The notes under the pieces: model-generated
Databases searched by the model: none
What the model was told of the DNA's origin: nothing
The model's input: the letters and a program-made list of their open reading frames with translations, nothing else
Made by a program: the position numbers and the translations under genes
DNA from: Paenibacillus sp. FSL H3-0469
GTDB taxonomy: Bacteria > Bacillota > Bacilli > Paenibacillales > Paenibacillaceae
Assembly: GCF_038051945.1 (NCBI RefSeq)
Contig: NZ_CP150302.1
Coordinates: 3,162,001 to 3,226,000, forward strand
Direction: 5' to 3'
Length of the DNA stretch: 64,000 nucleotides
Part shown: in pieces, positions 18,855 to 26,405 of the stretch
Layout: every line of letters starts with the position of its first letter
Numbering within the stretch: position 1 is the first letter of the stretch

Positions 18855-18912
18855 TTAGTATCTGATATTAGTACTTGGTACTAATTATAACCTGCTCCTG
18901 ACTATTTTGCAA
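18855..18912 (-). promoter_or_regulatory. fabH promoter with tandem FapR-type operators
   Basis: Read leftward, TTGCAA (18907-18912) and TATAAT (18884-18889) are 17 bp apart. Overlapping the -10 is the perfect palindrome ATTAGTACTTGGTACTAAT (18867-18885), and a second, degenerate copy, TTAGTATCTGATATTAG, overlaps it at 18855-18871. Both resemble the FapR operator of Bacilli (TTAGTAC...GTACTAA type). FapR represses lipid-synthesis genes and is released by malonyl-CoA. Confidence 0.8.
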
Positions 18913-18945
18913 AATGTATACCCGGAATCGCCTTGCGGCAATCAC

Positions 18946-19000
18946 ATCTTAACATTGTAAAGATCACAAACGCATGCTACAATCTTTACGTCGTTAAGAT
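18946..19000 (+). promoter_or_regulatory. Promoter with twin TetR operators
   Basis: Two 19-bp palindromes, ATCTTAACATTGTAAAGAT (18946-18964) and ATCTTTACGTCGTTAAGAT (18982-19000), match each other in inverted orientation at 16 of 19 positions, with centres 36 bp apart. The promoter TTGTAA (18955-18960), 17 bp, TACAAT (18978-18983) is overlapped at both ends. This fits autoregulation by the TetR gene that starts just downstream. Confidence 0.7.
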
Positions 19001-19011
19001 ATCAGTCAAGA

Positions 19012-19602
19012 ATGAAAGGAAGAACAGAACCTTTGAAGGATAAACCCTACCATCACGGCAATCTGCGCAATCAGCTTATAGAAGCGGGTATCAAGCTAAT
19101 TAACTCGGACGGCATCAGCAGCTTTTCCCTGCGGAAGGTTGCCGCCGAATGTGAAGTCAGCCACACTGCCCCCTACAGCCATTTCAAAAATATAGATGAA
19201 CTGGTAGCTGCCATGGGGGAACATGTTACCGGGCAATTTATGGATTCGCTGCGTATCTCCATCCAAGGCCAGGAAGGTAAGTTTGAAGCGGTCTCCCGGC
19301 TTGGGCAGGCCTATATTGATTTTTTCGTAGAGCATCCACAGTATTTCCAGTTTCTGTTCTACCATTCCGGCATAACCATTGATCTGGACAATTATGATAC
19401 TGACAGTTATCCGCCATTCGTCCTGTTCAGGACTACAGCCTTTGAAGTGTTCCGCAGCAACGGTCTGCCGGAGACCGAGTTCACCCCTCAGCTAATCACA
19501 CTCTGGTCCATGGTGCATGGAATTACGGCATTGCTGACCAATAACGGGGTTAAGTATTCGGGCAACTGGCGCGATCTGCTGGAGCTTAAATCTATTTTTT
19601 AG
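19012..19602 (+). CDS. TetR-family transcriptional regulator
   Basis: A 196-residue TetR protein. The N-terminal helix-turn-helix reads GISSFSLRKVAAECEVSHTAPYSHFKNIDEL, and the C-terminal half (FFVEHPQYFQFLFYHSGI, LITLWSMVHGITALL) is of the WHG/TetR_C_13 type. It probably represses its own operon with the two flavodoxin-like genes. The start is uncertain: the ATG at 19012 has a weak ribosome site, while a TTG at 19033 follows AAAGGAAG with good spacing. Confidence 0.88.
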   Translation: MKGRTEPLKDKPYHHGNLRNQLIEAGIKLINSDGISSFSLRKVAAECEVSHTAPYSHFKNIDELVAAMGEHVTGQFMDSLRISIQGQEGKFEAVSRLGQAYIDFFVEHPQYFQFLFYHSGITIDLDNYDTDSYPPFVLFRTTAFEVFRSNGLPETEFTPQLITLWSMVHGITALLTNNGVKYSGNWRDLLELKSIF

Positions 19603-19614
19603 GGAGATGGAATC

Positions 19615-20124
19615 TTGAGAACGATCATACACGATCTGCAGGAGCAAGAATTCAAGGGCTGGCTGGGGGATATGGCACAAGAGGAAGTAACGGTCATCTC
19701 GGATAGCGGTGCAATTCATTCATGCATGGGCTGCTTCGGCTGCTGGACCCGGACTCCCGGGACATGCGTCATTAAGAGAGATGGCTACGACAATCTGGGC
19801 GAGCTGTTCTCGCGCAGTGATGAACTTACGATCATCAGTAAATGTATGTACGGCAGCTATAGCCCCTTTGTGCTGAATGTGCTGAACCGGAGCATTTCCT
19901 ACGTCCTTCCCTATTTTGTAACCAAAGATGGAGCCACCCGTCACCGCAGCCGCTATGATCACCAGTTCACACTCTCGGTACATTTCTACGGCAACGATAT
20001 TACGGAGGCTGAGCAGGATACAGCGAGAAGGCTCGTTGCAGCTAATAGCATGAATCTGTATTCGGCAGGCAACAACGTATTTTTCCATACCAGTCCGCAG
20101 AGCATTAAGGAGGTCCTGCAATGA
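19615..20124 (+). CDS. Flavodoxin-like / NADPH-dependent FMN reductase-family protein
   Basis: A 169-residue protein with a TTG start behind AGGGAGATGG. The CMGCFGCW motif followed by TPGTCVIKRDGYD is typical of the iron-sulfur-flavoprotein branch of the flavodoxin-like family (multimeric flavodoxin WrbA type). The DELTIISKCMYGSYSPFVLNVLNRS segment matches the flavin-site loop. It lacks the usual N-terminal GSPR phosphate-binding strand, so it is short for the family. It shares four bases (ATGA) with the next gene, which supplies a complete flavodoxin fold, so the two may act as partners. Confidence 0.75.
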   Translation: MRTIIHDLQEQEFKGWLGDMAQEEVTVISDSGAIHSCMGCFGCWTRTPGTCVIKRDGYDNLGELFSRSDELTIISKCMYGSYSPFVLNVLNRSISYVLPYFVTKDGATRHRSRYDHQFTLSVHFYGNDITEAEQDTARRLVAANSMNLYSAGNNVFFHTSPQSIKEVLQ

Positions 20125-20759
20125 ACATTGCCATGATTAACGGCAGCCCCAAGCCTGCCGGCAGCAACTCAGGCCTTCTGCTGGGGATGCTGGAGCCGCT
20201 GATTGCGGACGGGAACGAACTGCACGCCTATACTCCGAATAAAAGACCGCTCACTCCTGAACAGTACAGTGAGCTATGCCGCATGGATGTGCTGGTCCTG
20301 GCCTTCCCGCTCTATAATGACGGTATCCCCTCGCATCTGTTCCAGCTCCTGGTTACCCTCGAAGGATACCTAAAGGCAGAGCGCGAACGGGAGATATACG
20401 TCTACGCACTGATTAACAACGGCTTTTATGAGGGGGAGCAGAACCAGATAGTGCTGGATATCCTCAGACACTGGTGCACGCGTGCCGGTGTTCACTTCGG
20501 GCAAGGCATCGGCCACGGCGCCGGTGAAATGCTGGGTTCTCTGGGGAAGGTACCGCTTGGCCGGGGCCCGCTGAAGAATCTGGGCCGCGCCATGCACAGC
20601 CTGGCCGGGAACATCCAGTCCCGGAATTCCGGGGAATCTCTGTTGATCAACCCCAACTTCCCGCGCTTCGCTTGGAAATTCAATGCCACGCACTTCTTCT
20701 GGCACGGGACGGCCCGGAAGAACGGGTTGAAGCCGAAGGATCTGCTGCGGCGGATGTAG
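20121..20759 (+). CDS. NAD(P)H-dependent oxidoreductase, flavodoxin-like fold
   Basis: A 212-residue protein opening with MNIAMINGSPKPAGSNSGLLL, the FMN-phosphate loop of NADPH-dependent FMN reductases. A second flavin-binding loop (VLAFPLYNDGIPSHLFQLL) and an INNGFYEG segment follow. It is the last gene of the TetR-controlled operon, coupled to the preceding gene by an ATGA overlap. Substrate unknown; such pairs often reduce quinones or electrophiles. No clear terminator follows. Confidence 0.78.
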   Translation: MNIAMINGSPKPAGSNSGLLLGMLEPLIADGNELHAYTPNKRPLTPEQYSELCRMDVLVLAFPLYNDGIPSHLFQLLVTLEGYLKAEREREIYVYALINNGFYEGEQNQIVLDILRHWCTRAGVHFGQGIGHGAGEMLGSLGKVPLGRGPLKNLGRAMHSLAGNIQSRNSGESLLINPNFPRFAWKFNATHFFWHGTARKNGLKPKDLLRRM

Positions 20760-20803
20760 CGAATACTGTAACTAATCGCATACTGGCGGGGTTCCGTACC
20801 AGA

Positions 20804-20972
20804 TTTAATGTACAAGTGGAGGACTTAATTTAGGACTTAATTGTACTTTGTACATCTAAATCACCTGATATTCCCGCGATGATACGGTTAGTTGTATTTC
20901 GTACACCTAAATTCCACCGATACCGGACTCCTCCCCCATTTGGGCGAATTTAGTTGTACAAACTACAGTTAG
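20804..20972. repeat. Degenerate array of GTAC-centred palindromic repeats, about 51-bp period
   Basis: Copies such as TTAATTGTACTTTGTACA with TCTAAAT (20837-20861) and TTAGTTGTATTTCGTACA with CCTAAAT (20888-20912) lie exactly 51 bp apart. A weaker copy ends near 20809, and TTAGTTGTACAAACTACAG starts at 20950. Each core is a dyad (TTAG.TGTA / TACA.CTAA). The array fills most of the 335-bp gap between 20760 and 21094, which otherwise contains only the promoter of the next gene. Confidence 0.7.
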
Positions 20973-21094
20973 AAGCGGGAAACCTTCCTTTTCACTGTTT
21001 TTAAATGTATGGAATACAACTATCTCCTTTATTTGTTTTTTACAATCATAGTATAGAATACCTGCTACATAGTCTTCCGCAAAAGGAGGTTCCT

Positions 21095-21514
21095 ATGAAC
21101 AGGATAGGAATGTTATTATTAGCACTAATACTTATAGTGATGATCACTGGGTGTAGTAAGCTTAGCTCTATGCCTTTACCCGAAATGAGCGCTACTTTGG
21201 ATACCGGTGAAGTTGTTCCTGTGGAGATTAGTACATATAGTTGGGGTGCCAAAGAATTATACGGTGGTCCATGGGAAGCTATGGAGGAGAAAGAAGCGGA
21301 AATTATTCCTGCTGGAGCTGAAATTCAAATCAAATTCGATATATCGCCGGATTCAATGCTTGTAAGAGAACACTTTAGTAAGTATAAATTCAAAGATGTT
21401 ACTGACTTGAATCAATTCAATGTACCGGGTAGTGCCGGCACCTATATCTACGGGGTAATGGCCACCTGGAAGAAAGGTACTGCTGTTTATGCCTTGAAAA
21501 TCCAAGTTAAATAG
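21095..21514 (+). CDS. Small lipoprotein of unknown function
   Basis: A 139-residue protein with a signal peptide and lipobox (VMITGCS, Cys20). The mature part is about 120 residues, rich in beta-strand-like segments (EIISAGAEIQIKF-like, AGTYIYGVMATWKKGTAVYALKIQVK), and resembles small Firmicute extracytoplasmic lipoproteins without a known role. The ATG at 21095 follows a near-perfect AAAGGAGG ribosome site; 30 codons further upstream in frame are excluded. Monocistronic and lower in GC than its neighbours. Confidence 0.8.
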   Translation: MNRIGMLLLALILIVMITGCSKLSSMPLPEMSATLDTGEVVPVEISTYSWGAKELYGGPWEAMEEKEAEIIPAGAEIQIKFDISPDSMLVREHFSKYKFKDVTDLNQFNVPGSAGTYIYGVMATWKKGTAVYALKIQVK

Positions 21515-21683
21515 AACAAAATTTATAAGCCTTAATCATGATTACTTTTAAGTGCTTATATGAGTTCAAAGTGCGTACTATTCAAATACGCTTACCTCTC
21601 TCACTCTAAACTTAGCACAATTAATAACACTTTTATCATTCAATTTCAAGCCTGTCCACACCAGCACCTGCCGGATTTCTCAC

Positions 21684-21717
21684 AAAGAGCCCGGTCCCCA
21701 ACAGGACCAGGCTCTTT
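21684..21717. terminator. Hairpin between convergent genes
   Basis: AAAGAGCC-GGTCC pairs with GGACC-GGCTCTTT (one bulge, CCAACA loop). It can end transcription of the lipoprotein gene and possibly of the GH28 gene. The rest of the 298-bp gap (21515-21812) shows only a short CTCGCC/CTCACC direct-repeat patch at 21763-21805. Confidence 0.7.
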
Positions 21718-21812
21718 CAATTCCAACTTCTATTCGAACGCCTAGCGGAATGACTCCTCTTGATCTCGCCAGCTCTCACCTGGTCTCGCCGGATCTCACC
21801 AGCCCCAAGGCT

Positions 21813-23156
21813 TTATTTTTCCGCCAGCACCACCCTAACCTGCTCCACCAGCTTCTCCGGCTTGGCCGTGTTCCTGGAGCGGCAGTGCAGGAACTCCACT
21901 TCTTCCCCATTCTCCACATAGAAGGCCGGGCCGTCGTGGTTCTCAATAGTGACCTGCTGGAACTGCACCTCGCGGACATTGCCGAGGAAGAAGCCACGGC
22001 GCTGCATGTCCTCAAGCCCTGCCATCATGTCCGGCTGGCCGGGCACCGCATGCTCCGCCATCGAGATATCGATGTTGGTGAAGGTGATTTCCGAGACGGC
22101 CTGCTCCGCCAGCCCGTACAGGAATCCCGCCGCCGCATGGACATTGCGGGCGGTAATGTTGGCGTAATGAATCCGCCGGAACTGCGGCGTCTCCTCCGTT
22201 ACCGGATAAGGATTCTTGTCCCAGACATATTTCTCTTTGCCCCGTGGGCCGCAGAAGTAATAGAGATTCAGCGTGAAGGGACAGATGACATCCTCCATCA
22301 CAATATTGCTGATCCGGATATCCTCAATAATCCCGCCCCGCCCGCGCCGTGACTTCATGCGGATGCCTCGGTCCGTCTGCTTGAACACACAATTGCTGAT
22401 TGTCACATTGCGGATATCGCCGCTCATCTCACTGCCCAGCACCACCGCGCCATGGCCGTGAACCATCACGCAGTTCGTAATCGTGATATTCTCGCAGGGA
22501 ATCCGCTCCCGGGTATCCTCCGTCCCGGCCTTGATGGCAATGCAATCATCGCCGACATCGATATGACAGTTACTGATGCGCACATCCCGGCACGACTCGG
22601 GATTGATGCCATCCGTATTCGGTGAATCGGCCGGATTCAGGATCGATAGATTATCAATCATCACATTGCTGCAATGGATCGGATTCACCGTCCAGCTTGG
22701 GGAATTCACCAGCGTCAGATCGCGGAGAGTCACGCGGCTGCAATCGTCGAAGCCAATCAGTCTCGGGCGCGGATACTCCAGCTCTTCCGGGCGGCTCCGG
22801 TGCTTCTCCCACCAGGGTTCTCCATTCCCGTCAATGGTTCCGCTCCCGGTAATCGAGACATTCCTCAGGCCCGCCCCGTAGATGCAGGGCATATGGACTT
22901 CCTGCTTGACCCCTTCCCACCGTGATTCCACGACAGTATAATCCGCCGGATCGGTACTGAAGGACAATACCGCACCGGGACTTACATGCAGCTCAATGTT
23001 ACTACGAAGGCGCACCGCTCCGGTCAGGAAAGTGCCAGCCGGAATATACACTGTACCTCCGCCGTCACGGTCCGCCGCTGCAATAGCATCCGCAATCGCT
23101 TGCGTTGCCGATACTCCGCTGTCCCGCTGCGCTCCGTAATCCACTATGTTATACAC
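21813..23156 (-). CDS. GH28 polygalacturonase-family glycoside hydrolase
   Basis: A 447-residue right-handed beta-helix enzyme. GH28 catalytic motifs are present in order: NTDGI (Asp182), GDDCIAIK (Asp203/Asp204), GHGAVVLGSE (His) and RGIRMKSRRGRGG. No signal peptide is seen, so it probably acts in the cytoplasm on imported oligogalacturonides or rhamnogalacturonan fragments, fitting the GH105 gene and importer upstream. I chose the GTG at 23156 because AGGAGGAGG precedes it by six bases; an in-frame GTG at 23243 (29 residues more) has no convincing ribosome site. Confidence 0.88.
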   Translation of the reverse strand: MYNIVDYGAQRDSGVSATQAIADAIAAADRDGGGTVYIPAGTFLTGAVRLRSNIELHVSPGAVLSFSTDPADYTVVESRWEGVKQEVHMPCIYGAGLRNVSITGSGTIDGNGEPWWEKHRSRPEELEYPRPRLIGFDDCSRVTLRDLTLVNSPSWTVNPIHCSNVMIDNLSILNPADSPNTDGINPESCRDVRISNCHIDVGDDCIAIKAGTEDTRERIPCENITITNCVMVHGHGAVVLGSEMSGDIRNVTISNCVFKQTDRGIRMKSRRGRGGIIEDIRISNIVMEDVICPFTLNLYYFCGPRGKEKYVWDKNPYPVTEETPQFRRIHYANITARNVHAAAGFLYGLAEQAVSEITFTNIDISMAEHAVPGQPDMMAGLEDMQRRGFFLGNVREVQFQQVTIENHDGPAFYVENGEEVEFLHCRSRNTAKPEKLVEQVRVVLAEK

Positions 23157-23248
23157 TGTCTGCCTCCTCCTCTCATCCGCTGCCGGTCTATGCAGCTCCA
23201 GCTCTATTGCGCCAATGCCTGAACCGGCAGCTTCCAACTCCACTCTGC

Positions 23249-24358
23249 TTATGCCTTATACAAATCCTGCATCTCCACACAGGCCATTACCAGCGCTCCC
23301 ACGCCGTGCAGATCATTGCTGGCCTTCGGGCGGGTAACATAGTTCCGGTAATCTCCCGCCGAGGTTCCGATGCAGATATCCGGCAGCAGCAGCCGGCCCT
23401 GCTCATCCCACTGGAGCACCTGAATTAAGCCTTCGTAGCCTTTACGCGCTGCTTCCGCCGCTTCATTCATAACTTCAGCCGGAAGGATACCCAGCTTCAC
23501 TGCTCTGGCAATCGTGTAGACGAACAGACAGGAGCCGGAGGTCTCCAGCCAGTTGTCGGGCTCATGTCCCTTATCCACGACCTGATACCACAGGCCGCTC
23601 TGCGGGTCCTGATAGCGGATTAACGCCTGTACGAATCCGCTCAGCTCGGCAGCAAGCTCCGCCCGGCCCGGATCAGTCTCCGGCAGTTCATCCAGGAACT
23701 GCGAGACGGCAAGTCCGTACCAGCCAAGCGAACGGCTCCAGAACTCCGGCGAGCAGCCGGTGGCGGGATTCGCCCATGGCATGCGGCGGCTCTCATCCCA
23801 GGCATGGTAGAGCAGGCCGGTCGCCTCGTCCTTCATATATTTGCGCATCAGCCGCTCCTGGTGCAGGACCTCGGCCCGCAAGCCATCGTCTCTATAAGTA
23901 TTCGCGTACTTCAGCGAGAACACCCCGGCCATGTACAGCCCGTCCAGCCACATCTGGTTCGGATATTTGTCCTTATGCCAGTATCCGCCCTCGGAGGTGC
24001 GGTTCAGTGTCAGCAGCAAATGGCGAAGCTTGACTGCCGCCTCCCGGTATTTCCGCTTGCCGGTCCGTTCATACAGCGTGAAGAGCAGCAGCCCCGCCTG
24101 TACGGCATCCAGCTCATCCCGGGCAAAGTCGAAGTTCCCCTGCTCATCCACCAGATCATCCACATACTGCTTAATATAATCGATATAACGATCCTCCCGG
24201 AGCGTCTTCCACAGCAGCTCCATTCCGCACAGGAACACGCCCTGATGATAATGCCAGCGGTGCGCAGGCGGGAGCTCTCCCGCCTCATACGTATCCATCA
24301 GTGAATCACAGGCCTTTTGCGCCCATTCGATCGGTGTTTGCGGCAGACTGCCAATCAT
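23249..24358 (-). CDS. GH105 unsaturated rhamnogalacturonyl hydrolase (YteR/YesR-like)
   Basis: A 369-residue (alpha/alpha)6-barrel enzyme. The MWLDGLYM motif places the catalytic Asp at 139 (Asp143 in YteR), with a second conserved Asp in ELDAVQAG (84). HYHQGVF, SPEFWSRSLGWYG and ETSGSCLFVYTIARAV are also family signatures. It hydrates and releases the unsaturated uronic acid left by pectate or rhamnogalacturonan lyases. It has no signal peptide, so it acts after import. It lies between the importer permeases and GH28 in one transcription unit. Ribosome site GAAAGGGG. Confidence 0.9.
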   Translation of the reverse strand: MIGSLPQTPIEWAQKACDSLMDTYEAGELPPAHRWHYHQGVFLCGMELLWKTLREDRYIDYIKQYVDDLVDEQGNFDFARDELDAVQAGLLLFTLYERTGKRKYREAAVKLRHLLLTLNRTSEGGYWHKDKYPNQMWLDGLYMAGVFSLKYANTYRDDGLRAEVLHQERLMRKYMKDEATGLLYHAWDESRRMPWANPATGCSPEFWSRSLGWYGLAVSQFLDELPETDPGRAELAAELSGFVQALIRYQDPQSGLWYQVVDKGHEPDNWLETSGSCLFVYTIARAVKLGILPAEVMNEAAEAARKGYEGLIQVLQWDEQGRLLLPDICIGTSAGDYRNYVTRPKASNDLHGVGALVMACVEMQDLYKA

Positions 24359-24426
24359 CGTTATTCCCCTTTCAATAATTCAGAATGTCCGGTCTTCGCT
24401 TAGCATCAGCGATTCCCCCGTCAGCA

Positions 24427-25302
24427 TCAGCCCTTCATCGAGCCCAGCATCGCACCCTTGGCAAAATGCTTCTGCAGGAACGGATACACCATCAGAATCG
24501 GCAGCGTAGCGACCACGATAACGGCCATCTTGATCGTCTGATCCGGCGGCGGAACCGTACCGTCCAGTGTCGCACTGTGATCCATCCCGCTAGCCAGCAC
24601 GACAATCTGCCGCAGCAGGACCTGAATCGGCCATTTGGCGCTGTTATCCAGATAGAGAATGGCGCTCATATAAGTGTTCCAGTACGTCACGGCGTAGAAC
24701 AGAGAGATCGTGGCGATCGCCGGCAGCGACAGCGGCAGTACGATTTTGAACAGAATTCCGAAGTCATTGCAGCCGTCAATCTTGGCCGATTCCTCCAGCC
24801 CCTCAGGAATGTTCTGGAAAAAGTTCTTAAGGATAATCATATTGAACGCACTGATCGCAGACGGAAGAATCAGCGCCGCATACGAATCGATCAGCCCCAG
24901 CTCCTTCACTACAAGGAACGTAGGAATCATTCCCCCGTGGAACAGCATCGTGAACACCACCAGGAAGTTGAACACCCGGCGGCCGTCCAGATCCTTGCGG
25001 GAGAGACCGTAGGCCATCAGCGCCGTGATGAACATACTGAACAGCGTGCCTATCAATGTGACTCCAATCGATACCCCCAAGGCTCTGAAGATCGTGTTCG
25101 TGGAGAAAATAAATTTATACGCCTCCAGGCTCCACACCTTCGGAATCAGCACAAACTTGTTGGCAGCCAGCTCAGCACTTGTTGTGAAGGAGCCTGCCAC
25201 CACGTGGACGAACGGCAGCACCGTTACCAGCGCGATCAGGGCGAGCAGTATAAAGTTGACGGCAGAGAATAGTCTGCCGCTGAATGTGCGGTCTTCTACC
25301 AT
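24427..25302 (-). CDS. Carbohydrate ABC transporter permease (LplC/YtcP type)
   Basis: A 291-residue inner-membrane permease with about six membrane helices and the EAA loop (GLEESAKIDGCNDFGILFKIVLPLSLPAIA). It ends in the conserved FLQKHFAKGAMLGSMKG tail. It pairs with the permease gene upstream and the binding protein at 26406, forming an importer for pectin-derived oligosaccharides. Strong AGGAGG ribosome site. Confidence 0.92.
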   Translation of the reverse strand: MVEDRTFSGRLFSAVNFILLALIALVTVLPFVHVVAGSFTTSAELAANKFVLIPKVWSLEAYKFIFSTNTIFRALGVSIGVTLIGTLFSMFITALMAYGLSRKDLDGRRVFNFLVVFTMLFHGGMIPTFLVVKELGLIDSYAALILPSAISAFNMIILKNFFQNIPEGLEESAKIDGCNDFGILFKIVLPLSLPAIATISLFYAVTYWNTYMSAILYLDNSAKWPIQVLLRQIVVLASGMDHSATLDGTVPPPDQTIKMAVIVVATLPILMVYPFLQKHFAKGAMLGSMKG

Positions 25303-25323
25303 TTGAATTCCTCCTGCGGCATT

Positions 25324-26292
25324 TTAATAAACGCCTTCTTCTCCTATTTTCTTGGACACCTTGTTGACGGTCATGACCATAATCAGGCCCACAATCGACT
25401 TGAAGAAGCCGATGGCTGTACTGTAGCTGAACTGCCCTTGCCGCAGACCGGCGGTGTAGACATACGTATCGATAATTTCCGCAACCTCGCGGTTCATGGA
25501 GTTGAGCAGCAGGTAGACATGCTCGAAGCCCAGGTCGAGAACGGAACCGATTTTCAGAATAAACAGGGTAATAATTACTCCCCGGATGGCCGGAAGCGTA
25601 ATATGCCAGACCTGTCTGAGCCGTCCGGCTCCGTCCATACGCGAAGCTTCATAGAGCCCCGGATCAATAGCCGCAATGGAAGCCAGATAGATAATCGTGC
25701 CCCAGCCTGCTTCCCGCCAGATGACCTGAAGGATATACATCGGCCGGAACCAGCCCGGACTCAGCAGGAAATTGATCTTGGCGAATCCGAAGTAAGCCAG
25801 CAGCTCGTTGATAATCCCCCCGTCCATCGTCACCATGACGAAGGAGATCGAGACGACGATAACCCAAGACATGAAGTGCGGCAGATACACCAGGGTCTGG
25901 AAGAATCTTTTGAAGAAGGTGCCTCTGAGTTCATTAAGCATCAGGGCCAGAATAATCGGAATCGGAAAATAAATCAGAATATTCATACCGAACAGAATCA
26001 GCGTATTCGCCAAAATGTTCAGGAAATCAGGCTCGGTGAACAGCCGGCTGAAATGCTTCATGCCCACCCATTCGCTGCCGGTAATTCCTTGGTAAGGCTT
26101 GTAATCCTGGAAGGAAATAATCAGTCCGTACATCGGCAAATATTTGAAGATAATGAAATACAGCACGCCGGGGATCAGCATGACATAGAGCAATTTGTTA
26201 CGCCACAGCCGCTTCTTCAGCTCACTGCTGCTCTTATATTTCTTCGGCATGGGTTCGGGAACTACGCGGGGCGGGGCGGTTACTTCCTGCAT
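25324..26292 (-). CDS. Carbohydrate ABC transporter permease (LplB/YteP type)
   Basis: A 322-residue permease of the Lpl/Ytc/Yte family with six membrane helices, PMYGLIISFQDYKP near the first periplasmic loop, and the EAA loop (LYEASRMDGAGRLRQVWHITLPAIRG). The ATG at 26292 has an AAAGGAAGAG site; a frame extension to 26367 lacks one and would run into the binding-protein spacer. It lies between the binding-protein gene (113 bp upstream) and the second permease (21 bp downstream). Confidence 0.92.
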   Translation of the reverse strand: MQEVTAPPRVVPEPMPKKYKSSSELKKRLWRNKLLYVMLIPGVLYFIIFKYLPMYGLIISFQDYKPYQGITGSEWVGMKHFSRLFTEPDFLNILANTLILFGMNILIYFPIPIILALMLNELRGTFFKRFFQTLVYLPHFMSWVIVVSISFVMVTMDGGIINELLAYFGFAKINFLLSPGWFRPMYILQVIWREAGWGTIIYLASIAAIDPGLYEASRMDGAGRLRQVWHITLPAIRGVIITLFILKIGSVLDLGFEHVYLLLNSMNREVAEIIDTYVYTAGLRQGQFSYSTAIGFFKSIVGLIMVMTVNKVSKKIGEEGVY

Positions 26293-26405
26293 GATTCTCT
26301 TCCTTTCTCTGTAAATTATTCGCTGGTTGAAAAAAGGCTGCCGGAGCGCTAACCCGGGGCAGCCCACTTCCTGTTCAGTCCGCTGCTATAGCGGCTGTGC
26401 TGTGC

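Noticed and set aside
24385..26352. Long plus-strand frames opposite the pectin-importer permeases
   Set aside because: His/Gln/Arg-rich shadow translations; the minus-strand frames show membrane helices and EAA loops.
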